Positions 1 to 8,739 of a stretch of 64,000 nucleotides of DNA are shown here, in pieces; position 1 is the first letter of the stretch, and each line of letters opens with the position of its first letter. The position numbers and the translations under genes are program-made. The DNA lies in the NCBI RefSeq assembly GCF_001274725.1, contig NZ_LGUF01000007.1:2775710-2839709 (forward strand). Direction: 5' to 3'. The notes under the pieces were generated by a model. It had not been told where the DNA came from. It was given only the letters and a program-made list of their open reading frames with translations, and did no database searches. The stretch comes from Sporosarcina globispora (GTDB lineage: Bacteria > Bacillota > Bacilli > Bacillales > Cytobacillaceae).

Positions 1-1
1 C

Positions 2-400
2 TTAACGTTCCGAAGTTTTTTCAATCAAAAAGGTAATAGCCACAAAAAGTGCAAAGGCTAGCAGAAGCAAGGTTCCGCCGACGATAAAGAAAACCAGAAC
101 AAAGGTATCCCCCAAATTAAACGGATTTAATGTGTACATCCACATTCCGATTGTCAATCCAAGTGCGCCTGCCATTCCAAGTATGCTGTGAATGGAAACA
201 AGCTTTTTATATTTTACCCGGTATACTTTATAAAAGATCCCCCATGCGAATACGGAAAGCCATCCCACCAGCAGAATGTGGGCATGAATTGGTCTTAAAG
301 AATAATCCATCTGCCCGGACATATGCGATCCAAGATAGGTCCCGATCATGCCAAAGATAGCTGCAAATCTTATTAATCTGATACTCCATTTTTGTTCCAT
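2..400 (-). CDS. Small four-helix membrane protein, cytochrome oxidase subunit I-like
   Basis: The 132-residue product is almost entirely hydrophobic, with about four membrane helices (roughly residues 8-26, 36-57, 70-90 and 98-124). The second helix carries HAHILLVGW with His39 and His41, a pattern found in short proteins annotated as cytochrome-c oxidase subunit I-like. Such proteins are far shorter than a catalytic subunit I (over 500 residues), so an oxidase activity of its own is unlikely. The start lies 6 bp past the stop of the HssS-like kinase gene, so it is probably the last or a middle gene of that operon. The stop codon is just inside the window edge, so the gene is complete. The family name is from memory; function is unknown. 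Confidence 0.6.
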   Translation of the reverse strand: MEQKWSIRLIRFAAIFGMIGTYLGSHMSGQMDYSLRPIHAHILLVGWLSVFAWGIFYKVYRVKYKKLVSIHSILGMAGALGLTIGMWMYTLNPFNLGDTFVLVFFIVGGTLLLLAFALFVAITFLIEKTSER

Positions 401-406
401 AGTTTT

Positions 407-1801
407 TTATTCCTCCCGATGTTTCTCCCTGAAAAATTTGATGGTAAAGGTGGTTCCTACGCCAGCTTGGCTGTCTGCATTGATTTCCCCATTATGCAGC
501 CCAATAATCTGTTTCACGATCGAAAGCCCAAGTCCTGTGCCATCTTTTTTTCTTGCCTCGTCCACCCGGTAAAAGCGGTCAAAAATCTGGCAGATCGTAT
601 CCTCGGATATTCCGATCCCTGTGTCTTTCAAAACAACTTCAATCGCTGATTCAGTTTGAGATAGACTGATTAAAATGCTTCCGCCATGAGAGTTATATTT
701 TATCGCATTTGTCAGCAGGTTGTCCCAGATATTCACCATGAGCTCTGGGTCCCCCTTAAAGATGACAGGCGCAAGCTTGTAGGAAACCTCAATTTCTTTT
801 TCTTCCAGCCGCCATTGATGCCTGCGGATGGTTTCCTTGATCTGATCGTCCAATTTCATTTCCGAAAGTTTCATTGGATACGATTTCTGATCAAGGGAAG
901 TCAAGAGCAAAAGCTGTTTAGTCAGATTGGAGAGCCGCTTCGACTCCTGATCGATAATCTGCACATAGTCGAAATGTTCTTCGTCTGACAGTTTCTGTGT
1001 CTGCAGAAGGTCAGCATACCCTTGAATGTTCGTAAGAGGGGACTGAAAGTCATGAGACACATTATTGATGAATGACTTGCGGGCCTCATCATTGTGCTGC
1101 AGCTGTTCCTGCATGCGGCTGAAGCTTTCTGCCAGCTGTCCGATTTCATCCCTGCGATCAATATTCAATGGGAAGTTGAAATTCTCCCGGGTAATTTCCC
1201 TGGTCGCTTCCCTCAGCTTTGTTATTGGCTTGATGAGATGCTTGGCGAACCAGATTACTCCGATGATGCTGACAACGGCAATGGCTACAAAGAACCACGC
1301 GAAAATCATATGAATGTCCGAGAAAAGGAGCTCATTATTCGGGCGAAGGAATAGCCCGTAATTCTGATCGTTCATGGTAAATGGGACCCCGACGGTATTT
1401 TCCAGATCGTTAGAAAAATGGCCCATCATCAGAAATTGGCCGGCAAAACTATCCATACCATGATAAACTTCCTGATCGGTCAGCACTTTTGCCGCTTCCT
1501 CAGGCAGTTCGGTCTTATTGAACGGCTGTCCGAAGAATTTCCCTTCACCCGATTCCGACACGATATAGAGCTGATAGCCGAGCTTGCTCATGGAATTTAA
1601 GTAAGTTTCATAAGCAGGGCCAGAGGAATGCATATGTTCAAGGCCATTAGCGATTTCCTCTGCAATCACAACATTTTGTCTGTCGATTTTCCCCTTTGTC
1701 GAAGTCATGTAGACCCAATTGGTTAAAGTGAAGGAAAGTACGATGCTTATGGCTAAGATCACAAGTGTGGCTGCAATGAATTTCCGGTAGAGGGTTTTCA
1801 T
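407..1801 (-). CDS. hssS: HssS-like sensor histidine kinase
   Basis: This 464-residue protein has one N-terminal helix (residues 9-30), an extracellular sensor of about 130 residues, a second helix (165-186), a HAMP linker, and a transmitter. The phosphoacceptor is His250 in NNVSHDFQSP; N box DNLLTNAIKYN, G1 DTGIGIS, F box FDRFYR and G2 GTGLGLS are intact. The extracellular part carries the pattern YHGMDSF...NTVGVPF...LFLRP, which resembles the haem sensor HssS of Staphylococcus aureus (about 457 residues). The first four bases overlap the end of the regulator gene, showing translational coupling. Haem sensing is inferred from this resemblance; the HrtAB efflux genes usually controlled by HssRS are not in the window. 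Confidence 0.75.
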   Translation of the reverse strand: MKTLYRKFIAATLVILAISIVLSFTLTNWVYMTSTKGKIDRQNVVIAEEIANGLEHMHSSGPAYETYLNSMSKLGYQLYIVSESGEGKFFGQPFNKTELPEEAAKVLTDQEVYHGMDSFAGQFLMMGHFSNDLENTVGVPFTMNDQNYGLFLRPNNELLFSDIHMIFAWFFVAIAVVSIIGVIWFAKHLIKPITKLREATREITRENFNFPLNIDRRDEIGQLAESFSRMQEQLQHNDEARKSFINNVSHDFQSPLTNIQGYADLLQTQKLSDEEHFDYVQIIDQESKRLSNLTKQLLLLTSLDQKSYPMKLSEMKLDDQIKETIRRHQWRLEEKEIEVSYKLAPVIFKGDPELMVNIWDNLLTNAIKYNSHGGSILISLSQTESAIEVVLKDTGIGISEDTICQIFDRFYRVDEARKKDGTGLGLSIVKQIIGLHNGEINADSQAGVGTTFTIKFFREKHREE

Positions 1802-2469
1802 TTTATTTCCTCAAGCTTATATCCGATTCCGCGAACAGTCTGGATTTCAACGGTTGCGCCGTATTTCTTCAAACGGTCGCGAATTCGGTTGATATGGGTG
1901 TTTAAAGTTTGTTCGCTGCCCTCATAATCCGCTCCCCAAGCCTGTTCGATCAATGCAGCCCGCTGGGTGATTTTATTTTTGCGTGCCGAAAGTAAGCTCA
2001 GGAGCTCAAATTCCTTTAATGGCAAAAGGATGGTCTCCTGATTGATTTCGACTTCAAAGCTTTTTCTGTCAATTAACAGGTTTCCGGCTTTGACGACTGT
2101 TTCCATCGCCCGCTCAGCTCTTCTTAACACCACGGCTACCCGGAAAAGGAGCTCCTTCACTTCAAATGGCTTTACAATATAATCTTCAGATCCTGATAAG
2201 AAGCCCTGTTCTTTATCACCCAGCTGCCCTTTGGCCGTTAAAAGGATAACAAGGATTCCGAAGTCATCTGTCAGAATCCTGGTGAGTTCGAATCCGTCCA
2301 TGCCAGGCATCATGACATCGACAACCGCTAAATCTGCAGTTTGTTCTTCTAAGAGTGCTAATGCTTCTTGTGCATTGTTTGCGCGCAGCACTTGATAGCC
2401 TTCACGATTTAGATGAATCGTGACGAGTTTCTGTATATTCACATCATCGTCTACGACAAGTATCTTCAT
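1798..2469 (-). CDS. hssR: HssR-like OmpR-family response regulator
   Basis: The 223-residue protein has a receiver domain (residues 1-115) with the acidic pocket at Asp7-Asp9, phosphoacceptor Asp51 in VVDVMMPGMDG, and the conserved Lys in VKPFEVKEL. An OmpR/PhoB-type winged helix follows (about 125-223), ending in the typical TVRGIGYKLE. Length and the segments DKEQGFLSGSEDYIVKPFEVKEL and RDRLKK match HssR of Gram-positive bacteria. It is the first gene of a three-gene minus-strand unit with the kinase and the small membrane protein. It should bind DNA when phosphorylated by the kinase; target genes cannot be seen here. Confidence 0.78.
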   Translation of the reverse strand: MKILVVDDDVNIQKLVTIHLNREGYQVLRANNAQEALALLEEQTADLAVVDVMMPGMDGFELTRILTDDFGILVILLTAKGQLGDKEQGFLSGSEDYIVKPFEVKELLFRVAVVLRRAERAMETVVKAGNLLIDRKSFEVEINQETILLPLKEFELLSLLSARKNKITQRAALIEQAWGADYEGSEQTLNTHINRIRDRLKKYGATVEIQTVRGIGYKLEEIK

Positions 2470-2510
2470 ATCAGGGCCTCCTCACAGGGGAATAGGGAGG
2501 GACCCTCACT

Positions 2511-3203
2511 CTATTCCAAAATTTTTTGCCGGGAAGTCTCCTTGTCTTTTTCAAAAAACAGAATTAATGCCGGAAGAGCATCCCCCTAACAAGGAAGGTG
2601 TCAATCAATATTCCCATGGCAACGATAATTCCAAAAACGAATAAGTCCGCTATCGGCATGGTCATCAGGGCAGCAAATGTAGCAGCCAGAATGAGGCCAG
2701 CCGAAGAAATGACGCCGCCGGTATTCAGGATGGCAATTTCAAGAGCGTCCTTCACTCAATGTGTTTTCCTTTCCTCTATAAAGCGTGAAACAAGGATGAT
2801 GTTATAATCAATCCCCAATGCTACAAGGAAAATGAATGAATAGATAGATAGGAACACGCGGACTGATGGATTCAAAGCCCAATAATTCATCAACAAGGAA
2901 AACTCCAAGTCCTAAAGCCGAGACAAATGACAGCAGAATGGTTGCCATTATGTAGATCGGCATCTCTATGTATTTCGTAAGCGCAAGTAATAGCGCAAGA
3001 ATCAGGTCGGTCTCCAGCAGTACAATTTTTATTATATCACCGTTGTTGACATCCTGTTCATCCACTATTTTCGCAGTGATCCCGCTGGCCACCCGGGATG
3101 GCAGGTCATCAAGAAATGAAAGAACCCATATAATCGTGTTCCACATTCCCCTTTTAGTGGAAACCTAATCTGTAATTGAATGCAGCAGCTTTTTTATTTG
3201 AAT
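2511..3203 (-). pseudogene. Decayed MMPL/RND-family exporter (YdfJ/YdgH type)
   Basis: On the minus strand the N-terminal signature IKKLLHSITD-stop-VSTKRGMW is readable (about 3200-3135), then the frame jumps directly to C-terminal MMPL sequence: a helix LILALLLALTKYIEMPIYIMAT, then ALGIDYNIILVSRFIEERKTH, VISSAGLILAATFAALM, and a tail LPALILFFEKDKE ending at a TAG at 2511-2513. Reading it requires two in-frame stops (one near 3168, one near 2757), a shift near 2840 and another near 2570. About 700 residues are usual for this family, so most of the middle is deleted. The organism has lost this exporter here; it lies beside the HssRS-like genes, as haem or lipid exporters often do, but a link is only a guess. 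Confidence 0.8.
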
Positions 3204-3381
3204 GCCTCCTTAACTTATTTTAATGGCTATCATACAGAATGAAAATAAACTTAATATCAACTTTTGTTTACATTTAGCAAATAGACCATACGGCGTATGA
3301 AATATGCGGTTTGTATAGAAAATACCATTAGATGCATGCAGCATGGTTAGGGAACACATCAAAAAAATAGTGAGGTGATGA

Positions 3382-4074
3382 ATGTTGACGGTAAACGAGA
3401 CTATTCTCCGTGTAACCATCTCGTTTTTAGTACTCTTTTTATTAGCGAGGGTGATGGGGCGCAAGGAAATTGGCCAAATGACCTTTTTCAACTGGGCAAC
3501 TGCCATTGGAATCGGATCTATTGCAGGGAACCTTGCTGTGAACGAAAGCACCCTCATCAAAGATGGAGTAATCGCACTGATTGTTTGGACGCTTTTTACC
3601 ATAATCTTGGATATGATCGATCTAAAATCAAAACAGGGAAGATTGGTCACGACGGGTGATCCATTGATAGTCATTAAGGCTGGCAGGATTATTGAAGGGG
3701 CACTCAAAAAATCGAGGGTGGACCTTGATGAGCTTCAGGCATTATTAAGGCAGAAGGATGTTTTTTCCTTTAAGGATGTTGATTACGCCATCCTGGAGAC
3801 AAACGGCGAACTGTCTGTTTTGAAAAAGGAAAGCGAACAGCCGGTTACAAAAATGGATCTAATCATCAGCAGTTCTAAAATGGTTCACATTCCTTTACCT
3901 GCTGAAGTCATCTCTGATGGAAAGGTCAATACAGACAATCTTTCTAAATTACAACTGGACAAAAGCTGGCTTGACCAGGAACTGCAAAAAGCGAATATTC
4001 AATCTGTTGAAGATGTATTTTTTGCACAAGTTCAGCAGGATGGCACTCTTTATATTGATAGGAAAAACAAATAG
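3382..4074 (+). CDS. DUF421 membrane protein (YetF/YcaP family)
   Basis: The 230-residue protein begins with three membrane helices (about 5-23, 35-52, 58-78) and continues as a soluble DUF421 domain with KQGRLVTTGDPLIVIKAGRI and the segment VDLDELQALLRQKDVFSFKDVDYAILETNGELSVL, which is diagnostic for the family. The C-terminal domain occurs on the cytosolic or spore-facing side in Bacillus YetF/YkjA/YrbG relatives, some of which act in spore germination. The ATG at 3382 follows GAGGTGATGA; an upstream ATG at 3378 is out of frame. The gene stands alone; the next gene is convergent. Biochemical function is not known. Confidence 0.85.
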   Translation: MLTVNETILRVTISFLVLFLLARVMGRKEIGQMTFFNWATAIGIGSIAGNLAVNESTLIKDGVIALIVWTLFTIILDMIDLKSKQGRLVTTGDPLIVIKAGRIIEGALKKSRVDLDELQALLRQKDVFSFKDVDYAILETNGELSVLKKESEQPVTKMDLIISSSKMVHIPLPAEVISDGKVNTDNLSKLQLDKSWLDQELQKANIQSVEDVFFAQVQQDGTLYIDRKNK

Positions 4075-4100
4075 AGAACAGAAGCTGCTTCTGTCCTCCT
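4075..4100 (+). terminator. Hairpin between convergent genes
   Basis: ACAGAAGC and GCTTCTGT form a near-perfect stem immediately after the DUF421 stop and at the 3' end of the convergent YcgG-like gene. T-rich sequence follows on the plus side (CCTATTTATTT). It may serve both genes. Confidence 0.5.
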
Positions 4101-4845
4101 ATTTATTTCTGAAAGTTCCAAGCAGACGATGGAAAGGGCATTTAGAAATCGTAGTGTCATCGTCACGAAGGAAATATTGTCTCCATTCAAAATTATCATC
4201 GGCTCCATACCTGTTCAGATCAGGATGTATCGCGGTGGTATCATATTTTTTCAGCCGTTTGCGGATCTGATTTTTAATCCGGGATGCTAAGGCTCCCTTT
4301 TTCATGAATTCCTGCAGAACCCATCTCGGCGTAACCGCCAGCATCATCGTATCAAAATGCCGGCTCTGCCGATTTTTATGAGCAGGAGTGGCGCAATAGA
4401 CAAAGTACTTTTCTCCATAAAAGCAAAATTCCCAAAGTGAATCATGCGGGTCTTTCGGGATCTCGTTAGGCCATTCAGCTTCATCCATCTCTGATAACCC
4501 TGTCAGCTGCTCCCAAAAAAGCTGTTCATATTCCTTCACACTCAAATTATCCGGTGTTTTATAAAAAATAATCACTGAGGTATAGCTCCCGAATTCTCTT
4601 GAATGCTCAGTAAATTCCTTGAGGATGGCTGCGGTTTGCTGAATGGAGGCCGGTTCCCTTGGATCATCCGCAAACCCATACCGAAGCTGATTTTTGGCAT
4701 ACCCGATGGTAGCGGGTATACAGGGGAAAGGCCTCTCTTTATCCGTCATCTTTATCTGGAATCTATCAAGTGCGTTCTGCTTCCAATCTTCTAACTTATG
4801 CAGGCCGGAGGAGTTGGCTGTAAATAGACTGTTGATCTTAGTCAC
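4099..4845 (-). CDS. YqcI/YcgG family protein
   Basis: The 248-residue protein matches the Bacillus YcgG/YqcI family in length and in landmark segments: PFPCIPATIGYAKNQLRYGF near the N-terminus, SVIIFYKTP and FWEQL in the middle, and PHDSLWEFCFYGEKYFVYCATPAHKNRQSR with a run of basic residues towards the end. No signal peptide or membrane helix is visible. Family members are cytosolic proteins of unknown biochemical role. The start at 4845 is preceded on the minus strand by AGAAGGGGGTGAC. The promoter would lie directly next to the 52-bp repeat array at 4915, so the array occupies the space between this gene and the divergent YwaF-like gene. Confidence 0.8.
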   Translation of the reverse strand: MTKINSLFTANSSGLHKLEDWKQNALDRFQIKMTDKERPFPCIPATIGYAKNQLRYGFADDPREPASIQQTAAILKEFTEHSREFGSYTSVIIFYKTPDNLSVKEYEQLFWEQLTGLSEMDEAEWPNEIPKDPHDSLWEFCFYGEKYFVYCATPAHKNRQSRHFDTMMLAVTPRWVLQEFMKKGALASRIKNQIRKRLKKYDTTAIHPDLNRYGADDNFEWRQYFLRDDDTTISKCPFHRLLGTFRNK

Positions 4846-4914
4846 CCCCTTCTAACTCCTACACTATATTCAAAATGGGATAAGGTGGGTGAGTGTCCAT
4901 GGTGAAAATGGGCT

Positions 4915-5902
4915 GATGGGGTATGGTCGGGAATAACGACGAAAAAGAAACGGACCAATGAAAAATGGTAGTTAATCGGAAGGGATAACGACGAAAAATC
5001 TGAAGACCCAGTGAAAATGGTAGTTAATCAGGAGGAATAACGACGAAAAACCCGGGGGTCCGTGAAAAAAGGTAGTTAATCAGGAGGAATAACGCCGAAA
5101 AACCCGGGGGTCCGTGAAAAAAGGTAGTTAATCAGGAGGAATAACGCCGAAAAACCCGGGGGTCTCTGAAAAATGGTAGTTAATCAGGAGGAATAACGCC
5201 GAAAAACCCGGAGGTCCCTGAAAAATGGTAGTTAATCGGAAAGGATAACGACGAGAAATCTGAAGACCCAGTGAAAATGGTAGTTAATCAGGAGGAATAA
5301 CGCCGAAAGATACGGAGTTCCCTGAAGAATGGTAGTTAATCGGAAAGGATAACGACGAGAAATCTGAAGATCCAGTGAAAATGGTAGTTAATCAGGAGGA
5401 ATAACGCCGAAAAATACGGAGTTCCCTGAAAAATGGTAGTTAGTCGGAAGGGATAACGACGAAAAATCTGAAGACCCAATGAAAATGGTAGTTAATCAGG
5501 AGGAATAACGCCGAAAAATCTGAAGACCCAATGAAAATGGTAGTTAATCAGGAGGAATAACGCCGAAAAATAGGGAGGTCCCTGAAAAATGGTAGTTAAT
5601 CGGAAGGGATAACGCCGAAAAATCTGAAGACCCAGTGAAAATGGTAGTTAATCAGGAGGAATAACGCCGAAAGATACGGAGGTCCCTGAAAAATGGTAGT
5701 TAATCGGAAGGGATAACGCCGAAAAATCTGAAGACCCAATGAAAATGGTAGTTAATCAGGAGGAATAACGCCGAAAAACCCGGAGGTCCCTGAAAAATGG
5801 TAGTTAATCGGAAAGGATAACGACGAGAAATCTGAAGATCCAGTGAAAATGGTAGTTAATCAGGAGGAATAACGACGAAAAACCTGGGGTACCTGAAAAA
5901 TT
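4915..5902. repeat. 52-bp tandem repeat array, 18 full copies with A/B alternation
   Basis: The motif GGTAGTTAAT (one copy reads GGTAGTTAGT) recurs at 4967, 5019, 5071 and every 52 bp up to 5851 without a single indel; a decayed copy precedes at 4915. Two monomer types occur: A (CGGAAGGGATAACG, then TCTGAAGACCCAGTGAAAAT) and B (CAGGAGGAATAACG, then CCCGGAGGTCCCTGAAAAAT). From 5227 onward they mostly alternate, giving a 104-bp higher-order unit; the copy at 5487 is a B/A hybrid. The period is not a multiple of three and TAA recurs in each copy, so this is not coding. There are no unique spacers, so it is not CRISPR. It separates two divergent genes. Confidence 0.95.
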
Positions 5903-6008
5903 CGGGTATAAAATCTGATTTTTCCGCATATTAAACGTGTTAATTTTCCTTACCGTGAATACAATGAATCAAACAGCACTTCAATGCATATTGAGGGGTG
6001 ATGACATC

Positions 6009-6725
6009 ATGTTCTCGGTAACGGGTATGCAGGGATTTGAAATGTTTTCGATTATGCACCTTGTTCCGCTGGTTCTATTCTTTTTTACCGTCTGGTGGCT
6101 GGTGTATTACAGGGACGCGCTTAGGGCATATCAGAAAATCATTAAATGGACGCTGTTTGGTGCGATGCTGGCTTGTGAAGTAACGCATCATTTGTGGCTG
6201 GTTATGACCAATCAGTGGGATGTGGCAGATCTGCCGCTTCAGCTTTGCTCCTTCAGCACTTTTATCGCGCTTTTCCTGTTTTTGAAACCTAATAAAAAAG
6301 CCTTTTGGCTGCTGTATTTCATTGGTGCGATTCCTCCCATTTTAAGCATGGTGACACCTGATATGGTCTACCAATTTCCTCATTACCGCTACATCAAATA
6401 CTTTCTTCATCATTCAGCCATTCCGCTAGCCGTACTATATTTTATTTTGTTTGAAGGGTACAGGGTGCCAAAGAAAGCGGTGCTGACAGGCTTTTTAATA
6501 CTCAACGTGATTGCGGTCCCAGTATTCTTTTTAAACATGCTGCTAGGGACAAATTTCTTCTATTTGGCCAGCCCGACAGAAACAAAAACACTGCTATCGT
6601 TTTTCGGAAACGGTATCTGGTATTATGTAACGCTTGAAGCAGCTGCTTTGTTTGTATTTTTTATTACTTATATTCCGATGCATTATTTGCAGGCAGCTGA
6701 ACAAAAAAGGGTCCGTGGAAAATGA
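6009..6725 (+). CDS. YwaF-family integral membrane protein (TIGR02206)
   Basis: The 238-residue product has about six to seven membrane helices and the family landmarks HHLWLVMTNQWDVADLPLQLCSFS and HSAIPLAVLYF, which I recognise from Bacillus YwaF-type proteins. The ATG at 6009 is preferred over a longer in-frame start at 5937 because AGGGGTGATGACATC provides a proper binding site and because the extra residues are not hydrophobic. Function is unknown. The gene lies downstream of the 52-bp array and ends in its own terminator. Confidence 0.78.
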   Translation: MFSVTGMQGFEMFSIMHLVPLVLFFFTVWWLVYYRDALRAYQKIIKWTLFGAMLACEVTHHLWLVMTNQWDVADLPLQLCSFSTFIALFLFLKPNKKAFWLLYFIGAIPPILSMVTPDMVYQFPHYRYIKYFLHHSAIPLAVLYFILFEGYRVPKKAVLTGFLILNVIAVPVFFLNMLLGTNFFYLASPTETKTLLSFFGNGIWYYVTLEAAALFVFFITYIPMHYLQAAEQKRVRGK

Positions 6726-6757
6726 AAGCCTTATTCCTGGGATTAAGGCTTTTATTA
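6725..6757 (+). terminator. Rho-independent terminator after the YwaF-like gene
   Basis: AAAGCCTTA and TAAGGCTTTT form a stem with a short loop, followed by TATTATTAAA. It starts at the stop codon of the YwaF-like gene. Confidence 0.75.
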
Positions 6758-6809
6758 TTAAAACATATATAATGTAAGCACATATTAATTAATCAAAGCA
6801 GGTGGGGTT

Positions 6810-7784
6810 ATGCTGATTAAAGATGAGATTTACGGAGTATACAAGCTTGAAAAAGTTTTAGATGAATTAATCAGCAGCAAACCGGTACAAAGGTTAAAGG
6901 GTGTACATCAGGGCGGGGCGAGCTTTCTCGTCAATGAGAAATGGAATGTTACGAGATATGAACATTCTATAGGGGTGATGCTGTTAATAAGGAGATTCGG
7001 CGGTTCTGTTGAAGAACAGATTGCCGGTTTGCTCCATGATGTCTCGCACACTGCCTTTTCTCATGTGATTGATGGGGTTTTGAAAAATGAAGCAGAAGAT
7101 TACCATGAACATATTTTTGAGCGTGTGGTCCTTGAATCTGAGATTCCGGCCATTTTAAAAAGGCATCATATTAATTATGAACATATCCTTTTTGATGATT
7201 CACAATGGACATTATTAGAACAGCCGGCACCCGAACTTTGTGCAGACCGGCTGGACTACACTTTAAGGGACATGTATCGATATGGTTATATTTCATTAGA
7301 GGAGGCACAAAATTTCCTGGGCCAACTGACCGTTGTTGACGGCCGGATTTATATTTCTGATATTGGGGCAGCTGAGTGGTTCGTAAAAACTTATTATAAA
7401 GAAGTCATTGATTTCTTCATGGACCCATTAAATATTTTTGCCAATGATTCTCTTGCAAAGGTCATAAAAAAATCTCTTGAAAAGAACCTTCTTCATTTGA
7501 ATGATCTGCTTGGCCAAGATGAAGAGGTATTAGTAAAAATAAAGCAATCAGGGGATCAGGAAGTGCAGCGTCTGCTTGAAAAGATTGATCATAAGGTTAA
7601 GGCAGAAGAAAACAGGTTAGACTATGACATTCACTTCAAAGGGAAAATGAGATTGATTGACCCTTCCGTTTTGATTGGAAGCAAGCTGATCAGGGCATCA
7701 AAACTGTCAGAAGACGTTAAAAACAGAGGACATAAAGCATATGAAAAAGCTAAAGAAGGTGTGTATATAAAAATAAAAGGATGA
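6810..7784 (+). CDS. HD-domain phosphohydrolase (YwfO-like)
   Basis: The 324-residue protein has the HD metal-binding set: His52 in TRYEHSIG, His76-Asp77 in LLHDVSH and the distal Asp in ELCADRLDY. This order and length fit the deoxynucleotide triphosphohydrolase-like HD proteins of Bacillus (YwfO type, about 430 residues) but the protein is shorter, lacking the C-terminal extension. No membrane segment is seen, so it is cytosolic. Substrates are likely nucleotides or other phosphoesters, but nothing in the sequence decides this. The start has GGTGGGG five bases upstream, and TATAAT at 6768-6773 may be its -10 element. Confidence 0.8.
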   Translation: MLIKDEIYGVYKLEKVLDELISSKPVQRLKGVHQGGASFLVNEKWNVTRYEHSIGVMLLIRRFGGSVEEQIAGLLHDVSHTAFSHVIDGVLKNEAEDYHEHIFERVVLESEIPAILKRHHINYEHILFDDSQWTLLEQPAPELCADRLDYTLRDMYRYGYISLEEAQNFLGQLTVVDGRIYISDIGAAEWFVKTYYKEVIDFFMDPLNIFANDSLAKVIKKSLEKNLLHLNDLLGQDEEVLVKIKQSGDQEVQRLLEKIDHKVKAEENRLDYDIHFKGKMRLIDPSVLIGSKLIRASKLSEDVKNRGHKAYEKAKEGVYIKIKG

Positions 7785-7785
7785 T

Positions 7786-7826
7786 AAAAGCCATATCCCT
7801 GCTGGCGTGCAGGAATATGGCTTTTC
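7786..7826 (+). terminator. Rho-independent terminator after the HD-domain gene
   Basis: AAAAGCCATATCCCTGC pairs with GCAGGAATATGGCTTTT around a short loop. The long stem begins right after the TGA at 7784 and ends in TTTTCC. Confidence 0.9.
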
Positions 7827-7890
7827 CTTGCCTCACTGATCAGCATTATCTTTAAATAATAACTTTACTATGTTCATTAGTCTCTTATAA

Positions 7891-7935
7891 CAGAACTCTC
7901 AAGTAATCCGGATAATCAGTGGCCAGAGAGTTCTG
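7891..7935 (-). terminator. Possible terminator of the deoR-family gene
   Basis: CAGAACTCTC and GAGAGTTCTG form a perfect 10-bp stem with a 25-base loop, 13 bases past the stop of the minus-strand regulator. The T-tract on the minus strand is weak, so termination is only probable. Confidence 0.5.
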
Positions 7936-7947
7936 CCGAATCTTATT

Positions 7948-8739
7948 TTATGTATGGACCTTTAGCCATTTTAGCCCATTGAATTTGATTTCCTCCTTTG
8001 GCCAATCGGTGGGCATATCTGCATCAGTAATGACAAAATCAATAGCCGAAAAAGGGCTGATATTGAAAAAGGCCCGCTGATTTAGTTTAGAGGAGTCGGC
8101 TACTACGAAGACCTGTTTGGATCTTTTTACCATGATTGCAGAGGCGGCAGCTTCATCAATATTATAATCGCATATACCCTCAGGGTTCATTCCTCCACAT
8201 GATATAAAGGCTTTGTCAAAATAAAACTGTTCCAGCATTTGATTGGTGATAGAGCCGGAAGTTGAACGCTGCAGAGGATCCACGGTTCCGCCAATCAGAA
8301 TGACTTTCCCATTGAACAGCTTATTTTCAATTCTGGTGTTTATTATTTCTGCGGCTGCCAAAGAGTTCGTTATGATTGTAACATTTTCTGTATTTTCAAT
8401 GGAACCGGCAATGTGAATGGTCGTGGAGCCAACATCCAAAACAACGGTGTCTCCATCGGAAATAAAGCTGGCAGCAGCTTCACCAATTTTCTTTTTGCTT
8501 GGCAGGCTAATGCTAATCTTCTTATTAAACTGCTGCTCCTTCATTAAGCCGTAATAGCAAATGGCTCCTCCATGAATTCTGCGCAGTTTGTTCCTCTCCT
8601 CAAGCCGTCTCAGGTCACTCCGGATTGTTTCTGGAGTGACATTTAATTTACTGGACAGATCAGAAACGCTAACTTTATTTTTCATTTCCAATTCCCTCAT
8701 AATCCTTCTGTGTCTTTCCTCAACGAACCCTATTTTCAT
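7948..8739 (-). CDS. DeoR/GlpR-family transcriptional regulator
   Basis: The 263-residue protein starts with ERHRRIMRELEMKNKVSVSDLSSKLNVTPETIRSDLRRLEE in which the DeoR-type helix-turn-helix is plain (about residues 20-45), followed by RIHGGAI. The effector part is the sugar-phosphate-binding DeoRC domain, with DVGSTT near 100, TNSLAAAEII, LIGGTVD and VVADSSKLNQRAF near the end. Members respond to phosphorylated sugars. It is divergent from the exported metallophosphoesterase genes across a 317-bp AT-rich region that has T-rich direct repeats, so control of those genes is a reasonable guess but not shown. Confidence 0.88.
   Translation of the reverse strand: MKIGFVEERHRRIMRELEMKNKVSVSDLSSKLNVTPETIRSDLRRLEERNKLRRIHGGAICYYGLMKEQQFNKKISISLPSKKKIGEAAASFISDGDTVVLDVGSTTIHIAGSIENTENVTIITNSLAAAEIINTRIENKLFNGKVILIGGTVDPLQRSTSGSITNQMLEQFYFDKAFISCGGMNPEGICDYNIDEAAASAIMVKRSKQVFVVADSSKLNQRAFFNISPFSAIDFVITDADMPTDWPKEEIKFNGLKWLKVHT

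Noticed and set aside
3210-3707. 165-residue minus-strand ORF over the DUF421 start
   Set aside because: It is antisense to a well-supported gene and shows no protein family features.
4915-5902. CRISPR array
   Set aside because: Repeats are contiguous 52-bp units without unique spacers, and no cas genes occur in the window.
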